Shown piece by piece: positions 1-6,117 of a stretch of 6,117 nt of DNA (positions are counted from its first letter, which is position 1; each line of letters opens with the position of its first letter). Both the position numbers and the translations under genes were made by a program. This DNA comes from Elusimicrobia bacterium CG06_land_8_20_14_3_00_38_11 (GTDB lineage Bacteria > Elusimicrobiota > UBA8919), in NCBI GenBank assembly GCA_002780205.1, contig PEVQ01000166.1, positions 2,306-8,422 on the forward strand, written 5' to 3'. A model generated the notes under the pieces. That model searched no databases, was not told where the DNA came from, and was given only the letters and a program-made list of their open reading frames with translations.

Positions 1-171
1 TCCAAAGGTTACGGCTTCATAGCGAAAGACGATGGTTCAGGCGATGTGTTCGTTCACTTTTCTGCTATTGGTGGCGATGGATTCAAATCGTTAGCTGAAG
101 GCGATGCAGTAGAATTTGATGTTGTGGATTCTGATAAAGGTCCTAAAGCAGCAAATGTAAAAAAGGTCTAA
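1..171 (+). CDS. Cold-shock protein, CspA family (5' end missing)
   Basis: This is the last 56 codons of a small single-stranded nucleic-acid-binding protein of the CspA/CspB family, ending in TAA at 169-171. Frame 1 is open from the first base and reads SKGYGFIAKDDGSGDVFVHF, which contains the RNP1 motif (KGYGFI, a variant of the usual KGFGFI) and RNP2 (VFVHF). The conserved SAI segment, the EGDAVEFDV strand and the KGPKAANVKKV C-terminus follow. Family members are about 65-70 residues, so roughly 11 N-terminal residues, normally containing the KWFN segment, lie outside the window. Such proteins form a five-stranded OB-fold barrel and act in the cytoplasm as RNA chaperones or transcription antiterminators. 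An intrinsic terminator follows 20 bases after the stop, so the gene is probably transcribed independently of secA. The family assignment is secure; which csp paralogue it is, and whether it is cold-induced, cannot be told. Confidence 0.95.
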   Translation, partial: SKGYGFIAKDDGSGDVFVHFSAIGGDGFKSLAEGDAVEFDVVDSDKGPKAANVKKV

Positions 172-190
172 TGAACATATAAAAAATAAA

Positions 191-225
191 AACCAGCCCC
201 GATAATATCTGGGTTGGTTTTTTTT
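191..225 (+). terminator. Rho-independent terminator of the cold-shock gene
   Basis: AACCAGCCC (191-199) pairs with GGGTTGGTT (211-219) through nine base pairs, one of them a G-T wobble, around an 11-base loop. A run of eight T (218-225) begins in the stem and continues past it. An A-rich stretch lies just upstream (181-192), so the structure might also terminate minus-strand transcription weakly. It lies directly after the cold-shock stop codon. Confidence 0.85.
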
Positions 226-290
226 ATTTGCAATTTTTCTAAAATTTTGTAAAATAAGAATTAAGGAACCACAAGATTAATACAAGAAAT

Positions 291-352
291 GTCATTCTTA
301 GGCGAAGCCGAAGAATCTCAAAAACGAGATGCTTCGTTTCACTCAGCATGAC
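291..352. repeat. Dispersed repeat, inverted pair (palindrome 1)
   Basis: The left arm (291-320) begins GTCATTCTTAGGCGAAGCC and ends AAGAATCTCA. The right arm (325-352) begins CGAGATGCTTCG and ends CAGCATGAC, and is an imperfect reverse complement of a repeat unit. The two arms could fold into a long imperfect hairpin with a short centre near 320-325. The left arm differs from the copy inside the RM gene (4608-4637) at only 3 of 30 positions by hand alignment. There is no coding potential, transposase or CRISPR-like spacing here, so this is best seen as a non-autonomous dispersed palindromic repeat (REP- or MITE-like). Its mobility is unproven. Confidence 0.8.
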
Positions 353-364
353 ACCATATGAACA

Positions 365-440
365 GTCATTCTGAACGAAGCGTAGCGAAGTGAAGAATCT
401 CGGTGTTAAAGTAGAGACCCTTCATTTCACTCTGGGTGAC
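365..440. repeat. Dispersed repeat, inverted pair (palindrome 2)
   Basis: The left arm (365-402) begins GTCATTCTGAACGAAGCG and ends GAAGAATCTCG. The right arm (414-440) starts GAGACCCTTCATTTCACTC and ends GGGTGAC, which is an imperfect reverse complement. It is a second palindrome of the same family, 12 bases after the first, and has a longer left arm with a duplicated CGAAGCG-type core. Its right edge lies 40 bases before the secA start codon, so any secA promoter must lie within, upstream of, or just after it. I could not identify a convincing -35/-10 pair. Confidence 0.8.
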
Positions 441-480
441 ACTTTGTATCATCTGTGAAAATCTTGTGGTTAAAAGAATT

Positions 481-3099
481 ATGTTAAACTACATTTTCAG
501 AAAAATTTTCGGCACAAAATCGGAAAGGGATATAAAAAAAATATTGCCGATTATTTCTCAGATAAATTCTTTTGAAGAAGAAATTAAAAAGTTATCCGAT
601 GATTCGCTCAAACTGAAAACGGATGAATTTAAAAACCGTCTTTTACGGGGCGAAACCGCCGAACAAATATTGCCCGAAGCATTTGCCGTCGTGCGCGAGG
701 CGTCAAAACGGACAATCGGACTGCGACATTTTGATGTCCAACTCATAGGGGGAATAATTCTCCACCAGGGAAAAATTTCCGAAATGAAAACCGGCGAAGG
801 AAAGACACTCGTTGCAACACTTCCGACATACCTTAATTCACTCTCCGGAAAAGGCGTTCATATAATTACCGTCAACGATTATCTCGCAAAAAGAGACCGT
901 TTCTGGATGGGACCCGTTTATGAATTTTTGGGTTTAAGCGTCGGGTATCTTCAGCATGATATATCCGACGAAGAAAGAAAAAAAATGTATCAATGCGATG
1001 TCACATTCGTAACTAACTCGGAAATCGGATTTGATTATCTTCGCGATAATATGAAACGCTCAAAAGAAGAACGGGTCTTGCGCGAACTTAATTATGCGAT
1101 TGTGGACGAGGTTGACTCAATTTTGATTGACGAAGCGAGAACACCTTTGATTATTTCGGGTCCTGCCGAAGAATCAACCGACAAGTATTACATCATAAAC
1201 CGGGTGATGCCTCATCTCAAAGGAAAATTTATAACTGAGGCGGAAGAGATTGACGCAAAATACCAGGGGGTTGATTTGTCCGTCGGATTTGACTACATCA
1301 TTGACGAAAAAAATCATACCGCAACACTTACTCAACAGGGCGTGTCAAAGTGTGAAAAAATGCTCGGAATAAAAAATCTTTACGACGATGTTCAGTCGGA
1401 ATGGGTCCATCATATAAATCAGGCGTTGAAAGCGCACAATCTTTTCAAAAGGGATGTTGATTATGTCGTTAAAGAGGGCGAAGTAATAATTGTTGATGAA
1501 TTTACGGGCCGCTTGATGCCGGGTCGTCGCTGGTCCGAAGGACTTCACCAGGCAGTTGAAGCAAAAGAAAATTTAAGAATCGCGGAAGAAAACCAGACAC
1601 TTGCAACAATTACCTACCAGAACTTTTTCAAACTTTATAAAAAACTTGCAGGAATGACAGGCACCGCAATGACGGAAGCGGGCGAGTTCTGGCATATCTA
1701 CAAATTAGACGTCGTTGAAATACCGACCAATAAACCGATGAGGCGCGAAGATTTTCCGGATTTAATTTACAGAACCGAAAGGGAAAAATATGAGGCAATC
1801 TTAAATGAAATTGAAGAACTTTATAAATTAGGCAGGCCGGTATTAGTCGGAACGCGCTCAATAGAAAAAAATGAAAAACTTTCCGCTATGCTGAAAAAAC
1901 GCGGTGTGCCTCATCAGTTACTGAATGCAAAATATCATGAGCAAGAAGCACAAATCATCGCACAGGCAGGAAGAAAAAAAGGAGTCACCGTTGCGACAAA
2001 CATGGCAGGACGGGGAACCGATATTGTTTTAGGCGGAAACCCGTCGGATGCAGCAGAACAGGAAGAAGTGAAAAAATTAGGCGGACTACACATCCTCGGC
2101 ACAGAACGACACGAAGCGCGAAGAATTGATAATCAGTTAAGAGGCCGCGGCGGAAGGCAAGGCGATATGGGTTCATCAAGATTTTTTCTATCATTGGAAG
2201 ATGAACTTATGCGGCTGTTCGGCTCGGACAGAATTTCTCCTATTATGGAAAAATTGGGAATGAAAGAAGGCGAGGTCATAGAACATCCGCTTGTTTCCCG
2301 CGCTATTGAAAACGCACAGCGAAAAGTTGAGGAGATGAATTTTGAAATAAGAAAAAATCTTCTTGAATACGACAATGTAGTGAGTAAGCAGCGCGAAGTA
2401 ATTTACACTTTAAGAAATTCTATTTTGGAAGGGACGAATGTCTCTGAAAAAATATGGGAAATGATAGATGAGACGGTTGACGAAAAACTTGAAATTTACT
2501 GCCCGAAAAAAATATATCCTGAAAACTGGGAAATGGATACAATTTTGGTTTGGCTCAACAGAACTTTCGGGCTTAACCTGAAATTATCAAAAGAGGATTC
2601 GGTCGCACTTAATCAGGAATCATTCAAGGAATTATTAACGGAAAAAATAAAAAATATCTACAACCAGCGGGAATCTGAATTTACAAAAGAAATTCTTGAA
2701 AACATAGAAAGACAGGTAATGCTTCAGGTTATTGATAACGCTTGGAAAAATCATCTTTACGATTTGGACCAGTTGCGTAAGGGTGTCGGGCTCCGGGCTT
2801 ACGGGCAAAAAGACCCTCTGGTTGAATATAAAAAAGAATCGCTTTCGCTTTTTATAATGATGATGGACCGCATCCGAGGGGAAACGGTTGAATATATTTT
2901 CAGGGTCCAGGTTATGCCACAGCCGAGATTCAGACCGCAACCGATTTCAATATCAAGCGGACAATTTCCGACTCTGAAACAATCACAACCGTTCCAGAAG
3001 CCCCAACAGACAGTTGCAACCATTCCAAAAAAAATCGGCCGAAACGACCCCTGCCCGTGCGGAAGCGGAAAAAAATACAAGAAATGCTGCGGAAAGTAA
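481..3099 (+). CDS. secA: Preprotein translocase ATPase SecA
   Basis: SecA is the cytoplasmic and peripheral-membrane motor that pushes unfolded preproteins through the SecYEG channel using ATP. The 872-residue protein has all core parts. NBD1 has Walker A (MKTGEGKT, 102-109) and the DEVD box (209-212), followed by SILIDEARTPLIISGP. The GMTGTAMTEAGEF segment starts at 391. NBD2 has ATNMAGRGTDIVLGGN from 505 and the arginine-finger motif QLRGRGGRQGD from 552, where the usual GRSGRQGD or GRAGRQGD serine/alanine is glycine. The helical scaffold region has DNAWKNHLYDLDQLRKGVGL from about 753. The tail is a zinc-binding C-x-C-x8-C-C motif (Cys 858, 860, 869, 870), which in other SecA proteins contacts SecB, ribosomes or lipids. 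A GTG at 436 would add 15 residues but lies inside a repeat. The ATG at 481 starts MLNYIFRKIFG, a typical SecA N-terminus, and places the motifs at E. coli-like numbering. No strong Shine-Dalgarno is visible before it. Confidence 0.98.
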   Translation: MLNYIFRKIFGTKSERDIKKILPIISQINSFEEEIKKLSDDSLKLKTDEFKNRLLRGETAEQILPEAFAVVREASKRTIGLRHFDVQLIGGIILHQGKISEMKTGEGKTLVATLPTYLNSLSGKGVHIITVNDYLAKRDRFWMGPVYEFLGLSVGYLQHDISDEERKKMYQCDVTFVTNSEIGFDYLRDNMKRSKEERVLRELNYAIVDEVDSILIDEARTPLIISGPAEESTDKYYIINRVMPHLKGKFITEAEEIDAKYQGVDLSVGFDYIIDEKNHTATLTQQGVSKCEKMLGIKNLYDDVQSEWVHHINQALKAHNLFKRDVDYVVKEGEVIIVDEFTGRLMPGRRWSEGLHQAVEAKENLRIAEENQTLATITYQNFFKLYKKLAGMTGTAMTEAGEFWHIYKLDVVEIPTNKPMRREDFPDLIYRTEREKYEAILNEIEELYKLGRPVLVGTRSIEKNEKLSAMLKKRGVPHQLLNAKYHEQEAQIIAQAGRKKGVTVATNMAGRGTDIVLGGNPSDAAEQEEVKKLGGLHILGTERHEARRIDNQLRGRGGRQGDMGSSRFFLSLEDELMRLFGSDRISPIMEKLGMKEGEVIEHPLVSRAIENAQRKVEEMNFEIRKNLLEYDNVVSKQREVIYTLRNSILEGTNVSEKIWEMIDETVDEKLEIYCPKKIYPENWEMDTILVWLNRTFGLNLKLSKEDSVALNQESFKELLTEKIKNIYNQRESEFTKEILENIERQVMLQVIDNAWKNHLYDLDQLRKGVGLRAYGQKDPLVEYKKESLSLFIMMMDRIRGETVEYIFRVQVMPQPRFRPQPISISSGQFPTLKQSQPFQKPQQTVATIPKKIGRNDPCPCGSGKKYKKCCGK

Positions 3100-3114
3100 A
3101 AGGTAACAGAAGAT

Positions 3115-3146
3115 GTCATTCTGAGGGCGAAGCCCGAAGAATCTCG
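3115..3146 (+). repeat. Dispersed repeat, single copy in the secA-RM spacer
   Basis: One 32-base unit starts GTCATTCTGAGGGCGAAGCC and ends AAGAATCTCG, 15 bases after the secA stop. It matches the unit at 291-320 with an extra G and C that lengthen its internal hairpin to GGGC-GAA-GCCC (3125-3135). No inverted partner is present in the remaining spacer. No T-run follows the hairpin, so it is not a standard intrinsic terminator, and read-through from secA into the RM gene is possible. Confidence 0.8.
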
Positions 3147-3172
3147 ACATTGAAATTCCTATACATTAAATT

Positions 3173-5872
3173 ATGAATAAAGAAACCGCAAAATCAGAAA
3201 TCAAAAAATTAATTCAAAAATATGAAACGGTAAAAACCGACGGTAGAATAAATGACTACAAGGAAGAAATGACCAAAAAGGATTTCATTCTTCCGTTGTT
3301 TCGTGCTTTGGGCTGGGATGTGGAAAATTCCAATGAGGTCAGCGCCGAGGATTCAATTTCCGGCGGACGGGTTGATTACTCTTTCAAATTAGGTGGTATC
3401 GTAAAATTTTTTGTTGAAGCAAAACCGCTGAAAGCCGACCTCAACAATTCCGAATATATTAAACAAGCAATAAATTATTCCTGGCATAAAGGCGTTCAAT
3501 GGGCAGTCCTCACCGATTTTGAAGGTCTTAAACTTTACAATGCCGAATGGAAAGAAGATTTTGACAAGGCAAAAGCACTCAATTTAACCTGCACTGATTA
3601 CATTGCCGATTTTGATTCTTTATGGCTGTTAAGCAAAGAGAGTATTTTGTCGGGCCAACTTGATAAATGGTCCGAAAAATTCGGGAAGAAAACAAAAAAG
3701 CAACCCGTCTCAAAACAGATACTTGACGACTTGTTAAAAGCAAGAGAAAAACTTACTAAAAATATTCAGAAGTATCCGCGATTAAACAAAATTTCGGAAA
3801 CGGAACTTGACGAAGCGATTCAACGAATGCTTGACCGTCTTATTTTTATAAGAACCTGCGAGGACAGAGGCATAGAACAAAACCATCTGCTTTCCGCAGT
3901 AAGAAACAAAAAACAAAGTTTAGGCGACGAACTTAAAAAAATATTCCGTGATTTTGACGACGGCTACAATTCAAAACTTTTTGAACCGCATCTCTGCGAA
4001 AAATTAACGATTGATAATGATGTTTTGGAAGAAATTATTCTATCATTGTATCAGACGCAAGACGGAAACATTCATTACGATTTCGGCGCAATCAATGCTG
4101 ATGTTTTAGGCAGTATTTACGAGCAGTATCTCGGACATATTCTGAAAAAAACATCCGCAACGGCAAAACTGAAAGAAACCCACCAGCACAGAAAAGAGCA
4201 GGGAATTTATTACACGCCGATTTATATCGTTGATTATATAGTAAAAAACACCGTCGGTGAAATACTGAAAACCGCAAAACCGAAAACGGTTCAAAAAATC
4301 AAAATCCTTGACCCCGCCTGCGGAAGCGGTTCGTTTTTAATAAGAGCGTTTGACGAATTGGTAAAATACTGGGCTGGCGAGTTGGGCGGCGTTAGAAAAC
4401 CGGAAATATTACAAAACAATATTTACGGAGTTGACCTTGACAAGCAGGCGGTAGAAATTACCCAGATGAACCTGTTATTAAAAACGCTTTACACCCGTGA
4501 ACGCCTGCCGATGTTAAAAAATATCAGGTGTGGCAACTCGCTTATTGACGACCCAAAAATCGCCGGCAACAAAGCATTTAAGTGGGAAGAAGAGTTTCCA
4601 TTTATCCGTCATTCTGAGGCGAAGCCGAAGAATCCCGCCTGTCATTCTGAACGCAGTGAAGAACCTCGTAGTGAAGAATCCCAAAACGGTTTTGACATCA
4701 TCATCGGCAACCCTCCGTATGTACAATCTAGAAATATTACAGATGATAAAGAAAGAGATTTTTATTGGAAAAAATATTTAACAGACACTAATCATTCCGA
4801 TATCTTTTCATTTTTTATTCAAAAAGCAATTATTCTTTTAAAAAATAATGGATATTTAGGTTTTATTTTACCAAATACTTGGTTACAACTTCCTAGTTTT
4901 TTGTCAACTCGCAAGTTCATTTTGGATAATTGTGTAATTGAAAAAATTGTCACATTTGATTCAAATATTAAGGTTTTCCAAGATGCAGTAGTAGAACCGC
5001 TAATTATGGTTGTTAGAAAGTTGGCTAAGAAGAAGCACACTATATTTCACGAAAAATATTTTAGTCCTGATGAATTACCCAAACAGATAAATAAAATACC
5101 ACAAGATTCTTTTAAGAAATTTTATACATTTGATGTTTCTCTGAATACTGAAAAATATAAAATAATATCTAAAGTATTAAATTTATCTTCTCAACTTCCC
5201 CAAATAGTAAAAATTGTTGGTGGTTTGCGGACAGGAGATGATAAAAAATATTTGAGAAATAGCAAACAGAATAATGACGATAGAAAATTATTAAGAGGCA
5301 GAAATATAGGTAGATATTCATATGTCTGGAACGGAGAATGGGTTTGGTATAGACCTGATTTAATGAAAAAAAGACAATGTGCTGCTCCTAAAGATGCACA
5401 GTTATTTGAAGTCCCTGAAAAATTATTAATGCGTATGATTACAGGAAAACAAATAATATCTACATATGATAATAATCAATTTTATCTTTTACAAGACAAC
5501 ATACTTCTACCAAAAGAAAAAAATTATAATATCAAATATGTTCTTGCTATACTCAATTCAACTCTTTTAAATTTTTTTATAAAAAGTATCTCGTCTAATA
5601 TTGCGATAACCCAGAGTATGTTAAAACAACTTCCTATTCGTAAAATAAATTTTTCCAAACTTCCAGAAAAGAAACTACATGATGATTTAGTTCTGCTCGC
5701 TCAAAAAATGCTTGATTTAAACAAGCAACTGCAAAAATTCGGCGATAAAATTACCGACGAGCGAAAACGACTTGAATCCGAAATCCAAAAAACCGACAAT
5801 CAAATTGACGAAATGGTTTATAAACTTTATGGATTAACCGAAGAAGAAATCAGGACTATTGAAGGTCAATAG
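3173..5872 (+). CDS. Type IIG restriction endonuclease / N6-adenine methyltransferase (Eco57I-like fusion)
   Basis: This single 899-residue polypeptide should both cut unmodified DNA and methylate adenine in its target, as bifunctional Type IIG enzymes do. The N-terminus is a PD-(D/E)xK nuclease: KKDFILPLFRALGWD (36-50), then D68 and E82-A-K84 as the likely catalytic triad. A helical connector follows, with LDRLIFIRTCEDRGIE around 220-236. The methyltransferase has a motif X-like GIYYTPIYIVDYIV just upstream of motif I DPACGSGSFL (380-389), and catalytic motif IV NPPY (513-516). The order X, I, IV, then recognition domain is that of gamma-class adenine methyltransferases. Residues from about 519 to 839 form the target-recognition region, including GFILPNTWL and an AILNSTLLNFF segment. 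A coiled coil and KLYGLTEEEI close the protein. Residues 479-504 come mostly from an inserted repeat. The ATG lacks an obvious Shine-Dalgarno, but the N-terminus matches the family. The target sequence cannot be predicted. The frame is intact, so the gene may be functional. Confidence 0.93.
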   Translation: MNKETAKSEIKKLIQKYETVKTDGRINDYKEEMTKKDFILPLFRALGWDVENSNEVSAEDSISGGRVDYSFKLGGIVKFFVEAKPLKADLNNSEYIKQAINYSWHKGVQWAVLTDFEGLKLYNAEWKEDFDKAKALNLTCTDYIADFDSLWLLSKESILSGQLDKWSEKFGKKTKKQPVSKQILDDLLKAREKLTKNIQKYPRLNKISETELDEAIQRMLDRLIFIRTCEDRGIEQNHLLSAVRNKKQSLGDELKKIFRDFDDGYNSKLFEPHLCEKLTIDNDVLEEIILSLYQTQDGNIHYDFGAINADVLGSIYEQYLGHILKKTSATAKLKETHQHRKEQGIYYTPIYIVDYIVKNTVGEILKTAKPKTVQKIKILDPACGSGSFLIRAFDELVKYWAGELGGVRKPEILQNNIYGVDLDKQAVEITQMNLLLKTLYTRERLPMLKNIRCGNSLIDDPKIAGNKAFKWEEEFPFIRHSEAKPKNPACHSERSEEPRSEESQNGFDIIIGNPPYVQSRNITDDKERDFYWKKYLTDTNHSDIFSFFIQKAIILLKNNGYLGFILPNTWLQLPSFLSTRKFILDNCVIEKIVTFDSNIKVFQDAVVEPLIMVVRKLAKKKHTIFHEKYFSPDELPKQINKIPQDSFKKFYTFDVSLNTEKYKIISKVLNLSSQLPQIVKIVGGLRTGDDKKYLRNSKQNNDDRKLLRGRNIGRYSYVWNGEWVWYRPDLMKKRQCAAPKDAQLFEVPEKLLMRMITGKQIISTYDNNQFYLLQDNILLPKEKNYNIKYVLAILNSTLLNFFIKSISSNIAITQSMLKQLPIRKINFSKLPEKKLHDDLVLLAQKMLDLNKQLQKFGDKITDERKRLESEIQKTDNQIDEMVYKLYGLTEEEIRTIEGQ
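4608..4682 (+). repeat. Dispersed repeat, tandem pair inserted in frame within the RM gene
   Basis: Two direct copies lie inside the coding sequence. The first (4608-4637) begins GTCATTCTGAGGCGAAGCCG and ends AAGAATCCCG. The second (4641-4682) begins GTCATTCTGAACGCAGTG and ends GAAGAATCCC, with an internal partial duplication of the AGTGAAGAA segment. The total of 75 bases is exactly 25 codons. It is read without a stop as RHSEAKPKNP followed by CHSERSEEPRSEES, a low-complexity charged stretch. It separates the EEEFPFI segment (472-478) from GFDIIIGNPPY (506-516), which are much closer together in relatives as I recall them. Confidence 0.85.
4721..5690 (+). other. AT-rich, probably exchanged target-recognition segment of the RM gene
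   Basis: The composition changes abruptly just after the NPPY codons. By hand count, 4381-4440 has 24 G/C of 60, whereas 4801-4860 has 10, 4921-4980 has 14, 5461-5520 has 13 and 5521-5580 has 10. After about 5690 it returns to roughly 20-22 of 60. Arginine is mostly AGA in this part. The segment coincides with the region that carries DNA specificity in Type IIG enzymes. The drop is uneven: 5221-5280 still has 20 of 60. Both edges are approximate. Confidence 0.6.
5861..5865 (+). promoter_or_regulatory. Shine-Dalgarno sequence inside the end of the RM gene
   Basis: GAAGG lies eight bases before the ATG at 5874, within the last codons of the RM gene. It is the clearest ribosome-binding site in the window. 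It supports both the start of the following gene and its translational coupling to the RM gene. Confidence 0.6.
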
Positions 5873-5873
5873 A

Positions 5874-6117
5874 ATGTTAGAAAATGTTCCGGTTATTTTA
5901 AAAATAGTAGATTTTTTGAGGTCTTTTTTTCTCGGCAAAGCGAAAATTAATGCAAAAATGTTGGATATACGATATCGTTTAATAAAAAATGAACAAAACA
6001 GTGGAATTGTGTTAATTACTCCATATCCAAGTGCTTATACTGTCAAAATGGGTATCGCAAATATTGGCGAAGCGTCAACTTCTATAACAAATGTTAAATT
6101 AGAAATTGAGAAAAAAT
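5874..6117 (+). CDS. Hypothetical protein, partial (3' end beyond window)
   Basis: An open frame of 81 codons runs from ATG 5874 to the window end. It starts one base after the RM stop codon (TAG, 5870-5872) and has a GAAGG ribosome-binding site at good spacing. The N-terminus (MLENVPVILKIVDFLRSFFL) is a hydrophobic, probably amphipathic helix interrupted by charged residues, so it is not a clear membrane anchor or signal peptide. It is followed by a basic stretch and then alternating segments such as SGIVLITPYPSAYTVKMGI and ANIGEASTSITNVKLEIEKK, which look like beta-strands of an immunoglobulin-like sandwich. I do not recognise the family. The tight spacing suggests cotranscription with the RM gene, so an accessory role for that system or an unrelated defence cargo is possible. 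Neither is shown by the sequence. Confidence 0.7.
   Translation, partial: MLENVPVILKIVDFLRSFFLGKAKINAKMLDIRYRLIKNEQNSGIVLITPYPSAYTVKMGIANIGEASTSITNVKLEIEKK

Noticed and set aside
291..440. CRISPR array
   Set aside because: The units alternate in orientation, vary in length and have no regular unique spacers. The same unit occurs elsewhere in the window, including inside a gene.
441..480. secA promoter between palindrome 2 and the start codon
   Set aside because: TTGTAT (444-449) resembles a -35 element, but no acceptable -10 hexamer lies at proper spacing.
2635..3119. Minus-strand frames of about 100 codons opposite the end of secA
   Set aside because: They lie antisense to clearly conserved SecA coding sequence, including the zinc-binding tail, and their translations resemble no protein family.
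3125..3135. GGGC-GAA-GCCC hairpin as the secA terminator
   Set aside because: The stem is only four base pairs and no T-run follows. It belongs to a dispersed repeat also found inside a coding region.
4530..4781. An 83-codon plus-strand frame overlapping the RM gene
   Set aside because: It is an out-of-frame shadow of the RM gene. Its length comes from the inserted repeat being open in more than one frame, and it has no recognisable product or ribosome-binding site.
5517..5578. A7 (5517-5523) and T7 (5572-5578) homopolymers in the RM gene as phase-variation tracts
   Set aside because: Runs of seven are expected by chance in a segment with under 20% GC, and the frame is intact. There is no evidence of length variation.

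Overview
The window looks like bacterial chromosome of moderately low GC (roughly 35-40% in the core genes). It carries a housekeeping secA gene, a cold-shock gene and a single-gene restriction-modification (RM) system. A short dispersed repeat family beginning GTCATTCTGA recurs through it. Such repeats are common in draft genomes of several uncultured or environmental bacterial lineages. Nothing here fixes the phylum, and I do not name one.

Layout: 1-171 is the 3' part of a CspA-type cold-shock protein gene, closed by a clear intrinsic terminator (191-225). The 172-480 spacer holds that terminator and two imperfect palindromes built from inverted copies of the repeat (291-352 and 365-440). 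secA (481-3099) encodes a complete SecA preprotein-translocase ATPase with its C-terminal zinc-binding tail. A 73-base spacer with one more repeat copy follows. Then comes an 899-residue fused restriction endonuclease / N6-adenine methyltransferase of the Type IIG (Eco57I-like) kind (3173-5872). One base after its stop codon, an unidentified gene starts behind a good Shine-Dalgarno sequence and runs off the window end (5874-6117).

The most notable part is the RM gene. A 75-base tandem pair of the dispersed repeat sits in frame inside the coding region and adds 25 codons just before the catalytic NPPY motif. Immediately after NPPY the base composition falls sharply, with some 60-base stretches under 20% GC. 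It recovers near the C-terminal coiled coil. The gene therefore looks like a mosaic: a host-like nuclease/methyltransferase core, a foreign-looking target-recognition segment, and a repeat element at the junction.

The cold-shock and secA genes are ordinary housekeeping genes and have no evident functional link to the RM gene. The RM gene and the gene after it are probably translationally coupled. All genes seen are on the plus strand. I see no RNA genes, CRISPR array or transposase.
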